DNA of 64,000 nt from QHXM01 sp963697975 (lineage in GTDB: Bacteria; Acidobacteriota; Blastocatellia; Pyrinomonadales; Pyrinomonadaceae): positions 1,860,001-1,924,000 of the forward strand of contig OY969111.1 in NCBI GenBank assembly GCA_963697975.1. The letters run 5' to 3'. The notes under the pieces were generated by a model. The model had not been told where the DNA came from, did no database searches, and saw only the letters and a list, made by a program, of their open reading frames with translations. This document shows positions 8,572-17,213 of the stretch, one piece after another. The number at the start of each line of letters is the position of its first letter. The stretch's first letter is position 1. A program made the translations under genes and the position numbers.

Positions 8572-8660
8572 AAAGGCCGTAAATCATAAATCGTCAATCG
8601 TGAATAGAGAAAACGCTTTTCTTCTATTCTACGATTGACGATTGACGATTTACGGCTTTT
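8572..8660. terminator. long word-repeat palindrome between two minus-strand genes
   Basis: The left arm (from AAAGGCCGTAAATC) and the right arm (to GATTTACGGCTTTT) are near-perfect reverse complements over roughly 35 bases. The right arm repeats the word GATTGAC. It starts 8 bases after the stop of the lytic transglycosylase gene (8668, minus strand) and ends 13 bases before the response-regulator start. T-runs on both sides allow it to act as a terminator in either direction. Confidence 0.7.
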
Positions 8661-8667
8661 ATACTTC

Positions 8668-9474
8668 TTACTGGCTGATGAGTTGGAGTCTTCCGTCGGG
8701 CAGCCTGATGGCGAAGACTTTTCGTTCGTAAGTCGGTGCGGGTGGCTCTGTTTGAAGGGTTGCCACCTGCGCGGGTGTGGCGTTGAGGGCCGTGCGCTCC
8801 ATCTCGCCGTCGCGCATTCTTGAGTAACGCTGCGAAATGCGGCGCACGTAGTCCTGCGTCTCGCGATAAGGCGGGATGCGGCGACCATACTTCAGCACTG
8901 CGCCCTCTCCGGCGTTGTACCCGGCCAGCGCCAGGGAAACATCGCCGTCGAAATGATCCAGCAGAAAGCGCATGTATCGCGCGCCGCCTTCGATATTCTG
9001 CTTCGGATCGAAGATGTTGGTGACGCCGAAACGCGCGGCGGTCCCCGGCATCAGTTGCATCAACCCGCGTGCTCCCTTTGGCGAAATCGCCCCTCGCTTG
9101 AAAGATGATTCCTGGTGCATCTGCGCGTAGAGCAACACGGGGTCCACGCCGTTGCGCTTGCCGGAGTCGAGGATGAAGCCGTCAACGGTCGCATCACCGG
9201 TCGTGAACCCGTTGAGCGAGGTGCTGACCGACGCGGCGCGCGCTGGCGAGTAAAGTGACGTTGTGGAGTGCGCGGTCCGGTTATTAATGGTCAGGCCAGC
9301 TTTGGCCGTCGGGCGCGTCGTGCGGGACGAAGGCGGCAGGGCGGCTGTCGTCTCTACGGTTTCAATGCGGACGCCGTTCTGAGTGTCGAAATTATCGTAG
9401 CGATAACCGCTTTGAGCAAGGACGGGCGCGGCGCTGACAAACGCGAGAAGACAGAGCAAGGGGAACTTTTTCAT
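8668..9474 (-). CDS. secreted lytic transglycosylase (SLT / GH23 domain)
   Basis: A 268-residue protein with a signal peptide (PLLCLLAFVSAAPVLAQ), a low-complexity Ser/Thr/Ala linker and a C-terminal SLT domain (about 108-215). The catalytic Glu lies in AQMHQESSFKRGAISPKGA, followed by GLMQLMPGTA and the LALAGYNAGEGAV and YVRRI segments, all family hallmarks. The enzyme would cleave the MurNAc-GlcNAc bond of peptidoglycan in the periplasm with formation of 1,6-anhydro-MurNAc. The tail ends FAIRLPDGRLQLISQ, which is not part of the domain. Upstream of it is a 320-base spacer. Confidence 0.9.
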   Translation of the reverse strand: MKKFPLLCLLAFVSAAPVLAQSGYRYDNFDTQNGVRIETVETTAALPPSSRTTRPTAKAGLTINNRTAHSTTSLYSPARAASVSTSLNGFTTGDATVDGFILDSGKRNGVDPVLLYAQMHQESSFKRGAISPKGARGLMQLMPGTAARFGVTNIFDPKQNIEGGARYMRFLLDHFDGDVSLALAGYNAGEGAVLKYGRRIPPYRETQDYVRRISQRYSRMRDGEMERTALNATPAQVATLQTEPPAPTYERKVFAIRLPDGRLQLISQ

Positions 9475-9794
9475 GCTAACTCACCATGATCTTTGATTTA
9501 AGGGGCATCGCCCTGGGGTCGAGGTTGAAGAGCCGGGCGACTTTGGCATCAGGGGAAAGAGCAATTGAGCGGGCCTCATTCAGAAGGCGCAACCCTCAAG
9601 CGCACAGAAATGATAGCACCTTGTTGGCCTATTGCCAAACTGTTTTTACAAAATCGGGCGATCAGCTTAATTTTGAGTAGAGACAAGGGGCTTGACACGA
9701 GAGGTATGATGTTGGGGCTTTACTTGGCTTCCACCCGCCATTAACTCGCGCGCGATTTCTTTCGCGCCTCACATAATTTGAAGGAGAACACACG
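9475..9794. other. divergent intergenic region
   Basis: A 320-base spacer between divergent genes, so it must hold two promoters. TTGACA near 9693 is a -35 candidate, but no well-placed -10 follows it. I see no RNA gene, and no palindrome of the kind found elsewhere. AAGGAG at about 9781 is the ribosome site of the next gene. Confidence 0.4.
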
Positions 9795-10148
9795 ATGAGA
9801 AAATTGCTGATGGCGGTGCTGACGCTTCTACTGGCCTTCTCTATGAGCGCAATGGCGCAGAACGCCAATTCTTCAACCACAAATGAATCGAGTGCCCAGA
9901 ACACCAACACGACCAAAAAGCGCCCGCCTATTTTCCGCGCCACGAAGGATCAGATTAAGCAGGCTCAGGCGATTCTCAAGCAGCGCGGTTTCTACGCAGG
10001 AGAGCAAACGGGCAAACTCGACGACGATACGCGGGCTGGCCTGAGGAAATATCAGGAAGCCGAAGGTCTCAAGGTCACGGGCACGCTCAACAAAATCACG
10101 CTGGAAAAAATGAACGTCACGCTCACGGACAAGCAGAAAGCCATGTAA
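9795..10148 (+). CDS. small secreted peptidoglycan-binding-domain protein
   Basis: A 117-residue protein with a signal peptide (LLMAVLTLLLAFSMSAMAQ), an Asn/Ser/Thr-rich linker and a C-terminal PG_binding_1 domain (about 50-112). Its characteristic pattern is IKQAQAILKQRGFY.G...GKLDDDTRAGLRKYQEAEGL..TGTLNKITLEKM. It lacks a catalytic domain and so is probably a periplasmic cell-wall-binding accessory protein. AAGGAG stands about 8 bases upstream of the ATG. A perfect palindrome follows at 10191. Confidence 0.85.
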   Translation: MRKLLMAVLTLLLAFSMSAMAQNANSSTTNESSAQNTNTTKKRPPIFRATKDQIKQAQAILKQRGFYAGEQTGKLDDDTRAGLRKYQEAEGLKVTGTLNKITLEKMNVTLTDKQKAM

Positions 10149-10190
10149 GCGTGCGAGATTAAGCTCTGTACGAGTTTAATCTTAATGAGT

Positions 10191-10260
10191 CCCGTCAGGG
10201 ACGACGTGAAAATAGCCCGGCCATTCATGGCCGGGCTATTTTCACGTCGTCCCTGACGGG
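10191..10260. repeat. perfect 70-bp palindrome, terminator-like
   Basis: Two 34-base arms are exact reverse complements around a 2-base centre at about 10225-10226. Each arm is made of smaller hairpin units: CCCGTCAGGG (part of GTCCC-gtca-GGGAC) and AGCCCGGCCAT. It begins 42 bases after the stop of the peptidoglycan-binding gene and is convergent with alaS. A perfect palindrome of this length is expected to extrude readily or to be cut by SbcCD-type nucleases. Confidence 0.9.
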
Positions 10261-10325
10261 GCTTAAAATTCGCGTCTCTGCTTTCAGCCCGCTAATTATT
10301 TCTGCGGTTCGCGTTGTCTTTGTCT

Positions 10326-13034
10326 TTAAGCTAACAATCGTTCGACGATGCCGTAGCTCGCTTCCAGAGCTTCCGCCAGTTTCTCCGGCTGTGAACCTCC
10401 GCCTTCGGCCATGTCCGGTTTACCGCCGCCGCGCCCGCCGATTATCGGCGCGAGTTCCTTAATCACCTGTCCTGCCGGAACACGCTTCAACAGATCGGGC
10501 GAGGTTCTGACGATGAGTGAGACTTTACCATCGAGGCTTCGTCCCAAAACCACGACGCCTGATTTGATTCGCGCCAGCAAGGTATCCGAAAGCTGTCGCA
10601 TGCCAGCCGCATCAAGCCCGCTCGCTTCGCGCGCCAGCACCTTGACGCCGCCTGCGACCTCGCGTGCTTCATCGCCGTTTGACGAAGCTCCCACGCCGCC
10701 CGTCGCTAACTTCATCCGAAGCTCGTCCGCTTCGCGCCGCGCCTTTTTAAGTTCCTCCTGAAGACGCCCGATGGCGATGGGAATGTCGCTACGTGAGGCG
10801 CGAAGCCCGGTTGCGACTTGATCCACGAGCGCTTCCGTCTCCTGAAAGCGCATCAAGGCGTCCGCACCTGTGACGGCGCGGATGCGACGCGTGCCGGAGG
10901 CTATTGATTCATCCGACGTGATCTTAAATAAGCCTATGTCGCCGGTGGCACGAACGTGCGTGCCGCCGCAAAGCTCCTTTGAGAATGCGTCGCCGTGAGT
11001 GCCCGGCACAGTCAATACGCGCACCTGATTAGCATATTTCTCTCCAAAGAGAGCCACCGCGCCGGACTCAAGCGCTTCTTCCAAACTGAGAACATCGGTT
11101 CGGACGCTCTCATTGCGAAGAATTTCATAATTGACGACCCGTTCAAGTGCCGCAATCTCATCTTCCGTCAAAGGCTGAAAATGGCTGAAGTCGAAGCGCA
11201 GATAATTTGGCGCGACGACCGAGCCTGCCTGCTTGACGTGCGTGCCGAGGATTTCACGCAAGGCTGCGTGCAGCAAGTGAGTCGCCGTGTGATTGCGCCG
11301 CGTCGCGTCACGTTTTACCTCGTCAACGTATGCTCCCAATTGATCGCCGACCCGCACAGTTCCCTGCGCGACTGTCCCTCGATGAACGATCAAGCCTGCT
11401 ACGGGCGAAACCGTGTCGTTGACCGTAACCTGTGATTCGCCGGTTATCAGAAAGCCCGTGTCGCCGACCTGTCCGCCAGCTTCGGCATAGAAGGGCGTGC
11501 GATCAAGGACGATCTCTCCATCGTCACCTTCGCGCAATTCCTTCACTTCATCTTCGCCGTTGATGAGCGCGACGACGCGCACTTCTTCAAGCCGCGTGCC
11601 TTCATAGCCGGTAAACTCGCTGTGCCTGCTGCGTCCCGCGATGCGTGCATAGACGGGCTTAACTTTGGTGTTAGTCAATCCCGGCACTCGCTCGCCCGCT
11701 TGCTGGATCTCGCGGAGCGCTGCGTCGAACGAGGCATTGAAAGTCTCTTCGTCGAGTTGGAAACCGCGCTCTTCCATATGGACGCGAATCAGATCGCGCG
11801 GCGTGCCGAAGGTATCGTAAAGACGCGCGAGTTCTTTGTAATCGGGGAGCGAACCATCGTGGTTGATGGAAAAAAGCGCGTCGAGTTTCTGCAAGCCGAC
11901 TGTCAGAGTAGAGCTAAAGCGTTCTTCTTCGAGCTTGACCATTCGTTCGATGAACTCGCGCGACGTTTCAAGCTCCGGGTAGGCTTTATTCATCTGCCCG
12001 ACGACGAAATCCGTCACCTTGTAGAAGAACGCATCCTCCAACTGAAGCGTGTGTCGTCCCTGGTAGATGGCGCGGCGCATGATCTTACGCAGAACGTAAT
12101 TGCGCCCCTCGTTGCCGGGCAGGATGTTGTCCGCGATGGCAAAGGCGGTCGTGCGCGCATGGTCTGCGATGACGCGCATGGCAAAGCCTTCGGGCGTCTC
12201 CGGCTCGTAATGACGGTCGGCAAGCTGCGCCGTGAAATCTATAATCGGGCGAATCAGGTCCGTGTCATAGTTTGATTTAACATTTTGCAGGACGACGGCG
12301 AGGCGTTCCAATCCTGCGCCCGTGTCCACCGACGGCTTCGGCAGCGGCGTCTGCACAATTTCGCCGGACGCGCTCTGTGTTCGCTCATACTGCATGAAGA
12401 CGAGATTCCAAATCTCCATCGTCGTATCGCCCGGCCCGTTGACTAACTCGGCGCGATTCTTCGACGGGTCAGACGGGTCTTCGCCCATGTAGTAATGAAT
12501 CTCGCTGCAAGGCCCGCAGGGGCCGGTGTCGCCCATCTGCCAGAAATTGTCTTTGCGCCCGAAGCGCAGGATGCGTTCCTTTGGTGCGCCGACCTTTTCC
12601 CAGAGTCTCTCGGCCTCAACGTCTGCCGGAACTTCATCATCGCCCTCAAACACTGAGAACCATAGACGCTCAGGGTCAAGCCCATACTCGTTGACCAGTA
12701 AATCCCACGCGAAACGAATGGCGTCTTCCTTGAAGTAATCGCCGAACGAGAAGTTGCCGAGCATCTCGAAGAAAGTGTGATGGCGTGCGGTCTTGCCGAC
12801 TTCGTCCAGATCGTTATGTTTGCCCCCGGCGCGCACGCATTTCTGCGACGACGCGGCACGCGTGTAATCGCGCTTCTCCGCGCCCGTGAAGACATCTTTG
12901 AACTGGTTCATCCCGGCGTTGGTGAAAAGCAGCGTCGGATCATTAGCAGGCAGCAACGGGCTGGAAGCCACAACCTTGTGCCCGTGCTTCTCGAAATACT
13001 CTAAAAATTTGCGGCGAATCTCGTTTCCGGTCAT
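10326..13034 (-). CDS. alaS: alanyl-tRNA synthetase
   Basis: A 902-residue class II synthetase that charges tRNA-Ala in the cytoplasm. It opens with the characteristic NEIRRKFLEYFEKHGHKVV, followed by the catalytic core (LLFTNAGMNQFKD, TGPCGPCSEIHY) and the tRNA-binding middle. The editing domain has HTATHLLHAAL near residue 580 and CGGTH near 690, the Zn-binding site that clears mischarged Ser and Gly. The C-Ala domain ends with a Gly-rich DHHA1 motif (IIGGRGGGKPDMAEGGG). It is slightly longer than the E. coli enzyme (876). Very long open frames on the opposite strand are codon-bias shadows. Confidence 0.97.
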   Translation of the reverse strand: MTGNEIRRKFLEYFEKHGHKVVASSPLLPANDPTLLFTNAGMNQFKDVFTGAEKRDYTRAASSQKCVRAGGKHNDLDEVGKTARHHTFFEMLGNFSFGDYFKEDAIRFAWDLLVNEYGLDPERLWFSVFEGDDEVPADVEAERLWEKVGAPKERILRFGRKDNFWQMGDTGPCGPCSEIHYYMGEDPSDPSKNRAELVNGPGDTTMEIWNLVFMQYERTQSASGEIVQTPLPKPSVDTGAGLERLAVVLQNVKSNYDTDLIRPIIDFTAQLADRHYEPETPEGFAMRVIADHARTTAFAIADNILPGNEGRNYVLRKIMRRAIYQGRHTLQLEDAFFYKVTDFVVGQMNKAYPELETSREFIERMVKLEEERFSSTLTVGLQKLDALFSINHDGSLPDYKELARLYDTFGTPRDLIRVHMEERGFQLDEETFNASFDAALREIQQAGERVPGLTNTKVKPVYARIAGRSRHSEFTGYEGTRLEEVRVVALINGEDEVKELREGDDGEIVLDRTPFYAEAGGQVGDTGFLITGESQVTVNDTVSPVAGLIVHRGTVAQGTVRVGDQLGAYVDEVKRDATRRNHTATHLLHAALREILGTHVKQAGSVVAPNYLRFDFSHFQPLTEDEIAALERVVNYEILRNESVRTDVLSLEEALESGAVALFGEKYANQVRVLTVPGTHGDAFSKELCGGTHVRATGDIGLFKITSDESIASGTRRIRAVTGADALMRFQETEALVDQVATGLRASRSDIPIAIGRLQEELKKARREADELRMKLATGGVGASSNGDEAREVAGGVKVLAREASGLDAAGMRQLSDTLLARIKSGVVVLGRSLDGKVSLIVRTSPDLLKRVPAGQVIKELAPIIGGRGGGKPDMAEGGGSQPEKLAEALEASYGIVERLLA

Positions 13035-13041
13035 AACGTAA

Positions 13042-13114
13042 TTAGTTCTCAGTTTTCAGTTTTCAGTAATCAATAAAAAGCTGGCAACTGACAACTGATT
13101 ACTGATTACTTTTT
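13042..13114. repeat. word-repeat inverted repeat upstream of alaS
   Basis: The left part repeats CAGTTTT (TTCTCAGTTTTCAGTTTTCAG). The right part repeats CTGATTACTGATTACT and is partly complementary to the left. It lies just before the alaS ATG (13034), i.e. in its leader, and ends in TTTTT on the plus strand. The same CAGTTTT word is found inside a coding region at 53872. Confidence 0.6.
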
Positions 13115-13166
13115 GAAAGTGTAACACGCTCGGCGCGGGCGCGTCGAAGTGACGAATATTCAGGAA

Positions 13167-13745
13167 TTAACTTTCAGAAGCGTCGTCTTCATCAACGTTT
13201 GCGGCAGATGCGGCGCGCACCTTTTGCGCGACCAGTTCATAGGAGAAGCCCTGCCGGAGTAAATGATCGAAGAGACTCTTAACTTCAGCGCGTGTCTCAG
13301 GCAATCCGCGCAGGCGCGTGCGCTTCTCGATGGCGCGGTCAATCAACTCATCTTCGGGCGTCTCTTCAAAGACGAGCCTGAGAGCTTCGTCAGCCGTCTC
13401 GCGGTCAACTTTCTTTAATTGAAGGTCGCGTTGGAGACGCTGGCGTCCCACCGGCTTCTGGCGAACTTTGTAAGAGGCATAACCAAAGGCGAAGCGTTCG
13501 TCGTTCAGATAGCCGTACTCGCCGAGCTTCACCAGCACCGCTTCGACGATCTCGGGGGTCGTCCATTGTTTTTCCAGAAGGCGCTCGCGCAGTTCTGCGA
13601 CCGAGCGCGGCTGGGCGGCCAGGAGCTTCACTGCACGCTGAAACGTCCGCTCCCTCGCCTTCTCAGGATTGGCAACGCGCGGCGCTTTCTCCGCCTCTTC
13701 ACCATCGAGGCGCTTTTCCTTCGGCTTCCACCTTCGTTTATACAT
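13167..13745 (-). CDS. recX: RecX family regulator of RecA
   Basis: A 192-residue protein with a basic N-terminal extension (YKRRWKPKEKRLDGEEAEK). Three-helix RecX repeats follow: FQRAVKLLAAQPRSVAELRERLLEKQW, LGEYGYLNDERFAFGYASYKVRQKPVG, and VKSLFDHLLRQGFSYELVAQKVR. RecX binds RecA filaments and caps their growth, limiting recombination and the SOS response. recA, its usual neighbour, is not here; the next minus-strand gene downstream is alaS, the frequent third member of recA-recX-alaS strings, so recA may have moved away. The N-terminal extension is longer than in short RecX proteins. Confidence 0.88.
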   Translation of the reverse strand: MYKRRWKPKEKRLDGEEAEKAPRVANPEKARERTFQRAVKLLAAQPRSVAELRERLLEKQWTTPEIVEAVLVKLGEYGYLNDERFAFGYASYKVRQKPVGRQRLQRDLQLKKVDRETADEALRLVFEETPEDELIDRAIEKRTRLRGLPETRAEVKSLFDHLLRQGFSYELVAQKVRAASAANVDEDDASES

Positions 13746-13757
13746 CGGCCACTTAAT

Positions 13758-13855
13758 TGCGGAATGCGGCTTTCGGATTGCGGATTAATAATACGCTTTG
13801 CTAGATTCAAGAATATGTCTTTCATTCCGCATTCCGCAATCCGAAAGCCGCATTT
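13758..13855. repeat. inverted repeat between recX and truB
   Basis: The two arms share about 21 bases of perfect complementarity (left AATGCGGCTTTCGGATTGCG, right CGCAATCCGAAAGCCGCATT). Both are built from the words GCGGAATGCGG and GCGGATT. The right arm ends 6 bases before the truB ATG, so it overlaps the expected ribosome-binding region of truB and could hide it. recX and truB are divergent, so any promoters must sit within or between the arms. Confidence 0.75.
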
Positions 13856-13861
13856 ATAGAG

Positions 13862-14824
13862 ATGGACGGTCTTCTGATTATCAATAAGCCTCCGGGGCTG
13901 ACCTCGCATGACGTGGTGGCGCGCGTGCGGCGTATTCTGCATGAGCGGCGCGTCGGGCACACGGGCACGCTCGACCCTTTCGCAACGGGCGTGTTGGTGG
14001 TGCTGGTGGGGCGCGCGACACGGCTGGCGCAGTTTCTGAGCGGGGCGGTGAAAGAGTATGAAGCGATAGTCCGCTTCGGATATGCGACCGACACGGGAGA
14101 CGTGACGGGCGCGAGGATCGCTCCCCCCGGCACGCAAAACGAAGAGAGCGAGAGCGTTCATACATGGAGCGACGACCAGATTGAAGCGGCGCTCGCGGGT
14201 CTGAGAGGAGAGATAGAGCAAGTGCCGCCGATGTATTCGGCAAAAAAGATTCAGGGCCAGAAGCTTTACGAACTGGCGCGGCGCGGTGTTGAGGTTGAAC
14301 GCGCGGCTGTACGGGTCACAATTTATGAGTTGGAAGTCTTGCCGCCGGATGGCGCGCTCTTGCGGCACACTGAGGATGGAACGATTGATCTTTCCATCCG
14401 CGTCGTCTGTTCGGCTGGAACGTACATTCGCACGCTCGCAGAAACAATCGGCGAGCGTTTGGGCACACGCGCGCACGTGGCGGCCCTCAAACGAACGCGG
14501 GCCGGAGACTTCAGAATTGAAAGTGCCGTGAGCCTTGACGAGTTGAAAATAAAAGCGGAAGCGGGAGACGGCGAAAAGATAGACTTTCTTCTTCCTTTCG
14601 ACGCGGCGCTCTCAGGGATGCCTTTCGTGCATCTAACCGCTGACGAGGCGCAGAGGTCGCTTCATGGGATGGCGCTTCGCGTTGATGAAGGGATGGCAGA
14701 TGGGTGGCGTACAAATGATCCTGTCAGGATGCGCGATGCGGCAGGCCACTTAATCGCCGTCGGATTTTATGACGCCGCGAGTCGAAGTCTTCGCCCACGC
14801 GTCGTTTTCCCCCCTGAAAAATAA
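13862..14824 (+). CDS. truB: tRNA pseudouridine(55) synthase
   Basis: A 320-residue enzyme that isomerises U55 of elongator tRNAs to pseudouridine. It begins MDGLLIINKPPGLTSHDVV and has RVGHTGTLDPFATGVLVVLV, in which D38 is the catalytic aspartate. Further family segments are KEYEAIVRFGYATDTGD, QVPPMYSAKKIQGQKLYELAR and SAGTYIRTLAETIGERLGT. A C-terminal PUA-like part (about 255-318) follows. The usual neighbours rbfA and ribF are absent. No Shine-Dalgarno can be seen because a palindrome arm runs up to the start codon. Confidence 0.96.
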   Translation: MDGLLIINKPPGLTSHDVVARVRRILHERRVGHTGTLDPFATGVLVVLVGRATRLAQFLSGAVKEYEAIVRFGYATDTGDVTGARIAPPGTQNEESESVHTWSDDQIEAALAGLRGEIEQVPPMYSAKKIQGQKLYELARRGVEVERAAVRVTIYELEVLPPDGALLRHTEDGTIDLSIRVVCSAGTYIRTLAETIGERLGTRAHVAALKRTRAGDFRIESAVSLDELKIKAEAGDGEKIDFLLPFDAALSGMPFVHLTADEAQRSLHGMALRVDEGMADGWRTNDPVRMRDAAGHLIAVGFYDAASRSLRPRVVFPPEK

Positions 14825-15182
14825 GCATTGACTTATGGGTGGCGTGACTGTGTTATACTTCAAGCCCATGAGGGAAGCGTACAGAGCGGGTCGCTTCCGA
14901 AAAAAAAGCGTCCCGTCCCTTTCGCTCAAATTGAAACCAGACGATCATTGAATTACAGGGGTCGGAGAAATCTCGACGATGCGCCGCACGCACAGTCCGC
15001 GCGCGTGTTGTTGTCGCGCATATCGAGGCCGCGTTCTCCAACCTTTTTCGGGCAACTTCGGCAAACGTTGAGCCGACCTTAGGTTCACGCCAAGTGACTT
15101 GCCGCCAGAGACCCGAAGTGCGTGCTTATCCCCACACGCTGTCCGACGCGCGCTTTAAGCCAAAGAGGTATGAAATAAGGCT
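14825..15182 (+). promoter_or_regulatory. prkA upstream region with promoter-like element
   Basis: A 358-base non-coding spacer. TTGACT at 14828 followed by TTATACT near 14850 resembles a sigma-70-type promoter, although the spacing (about 19-20) is longer than ideal. A TTATACTT-like -10 recurs upstream of two other genes here (near 3244 and 31371). The rest would be a leader of about 300 bases for prkA, containing a GC-rich stem-prone stretch (GAAGCGTACAGAGCGGGTCGCTTC). I find no credible coding frame. AAGG sits 3-6 bases before the prkA ATG. Confidence 0.4.
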
Positions 15183-17117
15183 ATGCAAGAGCAGGATGGC
15201 AGCAAATTTAATATCAGCGAGCGGCTGGACGCCTTACGCCGCGAACGCGAGGCGATCCGCTGGGAAGGTTCTTTCCGCGATTATTTCGAATTAGTCTCAC
15301 AGTCCCCGCGCATCGCTCAACTATCACACGCCCGCATCAACGACATGGTTCACGCCGGAGGCGTGGAAAAGTTGAACGAGGGCACGCGCGACGAAGTGGC
15401 GCGCTACAACTTCTTCGCCACCGAACTGTTCGGCATCGAAGAACCGATTGCGCGCATCGTCGAATACTTCAAATCAGCCGCGCAGCGTCTTGAAGTCCGC
15501 AAGCGCATCCTGCTTTTGATGGGGCCGGTCGGCGGCGGCAAATCAACCATCGTCACGATGCTCAAGCGCGGTCTTGAAGAATGGACACGCAACGAGCAGG
15601 GCGCGGTCTTCGCCATCAAAGATTGCCCGATGCACGAAGAGCCGCTGCATCTCATCCCGCACGAACTCCGCGCCGAAATCGAAAAACATTACGGCCTCTA
15701 CATCGAAGGCGACCTCTGCCCGCAATGTCGCTATGCGCTGGAGCACGAATACAACGGTCGCCACGAGGACGTGCGCGTTCATCGCGTCATCTTTTCCGAA
15801 AAAGAACGCGTCGGCATCGGCACATTCTCTCCGTCCGATCCGAAATCCCAGGACATTACAGAGCTAACCGGCTCGATTGATCTTTCGACCATCGGCGAGG
15901 TCGGCGTCGAATCCGACCCGCGCGCCTATCGCTTCGACGGCGAGTTGAACATAGCGAATCGCGGGCTTATGGAATTTGTCGAGATGTTGAAGGTAGACGA
16001 GAAGTTTCTCTACTCGCTCCTGACGCTTTCGCAGGAGCAGAACATCAAGACCGGGCGCTTCGCCATGATTTACGCCGACGAAGTAATCCTCTCGCACACG
16101 AACGAGAACGAGTACATCTCTTTCGCTGGCAACCGCAAATCCGAAGCCCTTCAGGACCGCATCATCCTCGTGCGCGTGCCGTACAATTTGCGTGTCTCGC
16201 AGGAAGAGCGGATTTACTACAAGCTCCTCAATCAGTCGGAAGTCCTGCGTAACGTCCACATCGCGCCGAACACGTTGAAGGTCGCGGCGATGTTCGCGGT
16301 GATGACCCGACTGGAAGAACCGAAGCGCCAGAACGTGGACATCGTCAAGAAGATGAAGCTCTACGACGGCGAAGACGTTGAGGGCTACAAATCCAAGGAC
16401 GTGCGCGAGCTAAAGGATGAGACCGTGCGTGAAGGCATGGACGGAATCTCCCCGCGTTACATCATCAATCGTTTATCGTCTGCTCTTGTCCGCGACGGCG
16501 TCACCTGCATCAACCCGATTGATGCGCTGCGCGCCATCAAAGACGGCTTTGAGCAACACACAGGCATCAGTTCAGACCAGCGCGACCGCTATCTCAATCT
16601 CATCTCGGCTGCCCGCAAAGAATACGACGAGCTTGCCAAGATCGAAGTTCAGCGCGCCTTCGTCTATTCGTTTGAAGAGATGGCGCACACCATGTGCAAC
16701 AACTATCTGGACAACGTCGAGGCTTACTGCAACAAGGAACGCATCAAAGACCCCATCACCGAAGAGGAGCTGGACCCGGACGAGCAACTGATGCGCTCCA
16801 TCGAAGAGCAGATCGGAATTTCGGAGAACGCGAAAAACACCTTCCGTCAGGAGATTCTGATTCGCATCTCTTCCTATGCACGCAAAGGTCGCTCGTTTGA
16901 GTACAACTCGCACGAGCGTTTGAAAGAGGCGATTGAGAAGAAGATTTTCGCCGACCTGAAAGACGTGGTGAAGATCACGACTTCGGCGAAGACGCCCGAC
17001 CCGGATCAACTGCGGCGCATCAACGAGGTGATTGATCGCCTCGTCAAAGACGGCGGCTACTGCCCCGTCTGCGCCAACGAGCTTTTGACCTACGTCGGCA
17101 CGCTGCTCTCGCGCTGA
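15183..17117 (+). CDS. prkA: PrkA family serine protein kinase
   Basis: A 644-residue PrkA, normal length. The N-terminal AAA-type domain has a Walker A motif (GPVGGGKST, about residue 113) and FAIKDCPMHEEPLHLIP. The C-terminal part has the family segment GISPRYIINRLSSALV and a Cys pair (CPVCANELL) at the end. E. coli YeaG and B. subtilis PrkA bind ATP. They act in starvation and stress responses together with YeaH and SpoVR, whose genes follow here. The protein is soluble. A terminator at 17160 lies between it and the next gene, so it may be transcribed separately. Confidence 0.96.
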   Translation: MQEQDGSKFNISERLDALRREREAIRWEGSFRDYFELVSQSPRIAQLSHARINDMVHAGGVEKLNEGTRDEVARYNFFATELFGIEEPIARIVEYFKSAAQRLEVRKRILLLMGPVGGGKSTIVTMLKRGLEEWTRNEQGAVFAIKDCPMHEEPLHLIPHELRAEIEKHYGLYIEGDLCPQCRYALEHEYNGRHEDVRVHRVIFSEKERVGIGTFSPSDPKSQDITELTGSIDLSTIGEVGVESDPRAYRFDGELNIANRGLMEFVEMLKVDEKFLYSLLTLSQEQNIKTGRFAMIYADEVILSHTNENEYISFAGNRKSEALQDRIILVRVPYNLRVSQEERIYYKLLNQSEVLRNVHIAPNTLKVAAMFAVMTRLEEPKRQNVDIVKKMKLYDGEDVEGYKSKDVRELKDETVREGMDGISPRYIINRLSSALVRDGVTCINPIDALRAIKDGFEQHTGISSDQRDRYLNLISAARKEYDELAKIEVQRAFVYSFEEMAHTMCNNYLDNVEAYCNKERIKDPITEEELDPDEQLMRSIEEQIGISENAKNTFRQEILIRISSYARKGRSFEYNSHERLKEAIEKKIFADLKDVVKITTSAKTPDPDQLRRINEVIDRLVKDGGYCPVCANELLTYVGTLLSR

Positions 17118-17159
17118 CGCGGGCAGCGTCAATCAGAGCATAGAGGTAATAAAACACGG

Positions 17160-17195
17160 ACGCCCGCGCTTTTCACTTGAAAGGTGCGGGCGTTT
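17160..17195 (+). terminator. rho-independent terminator after prkA
   Basis: ACGCCCGC pairs with GCGGGCGT around a loop of about 20 bases that itself can pair (TTTTCACTTGAAAGG). A short TTT follows on the plus strand. It stands 42 bases after the prkA stop and 19 bases before the hydrolase start. Confidence 0.6.
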
Positions 17196-17213
17196 AAGGT
17201 TTCATCGCTGATT

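Noticed and set aside
11622..12275. Long open frames opposite alaS (217 codons and others)
   Set aside because: alaS is unmistakable over the whole stretch. The opposite-strand frames come from GC-rich third-codon bias and encode nothing recognisable.
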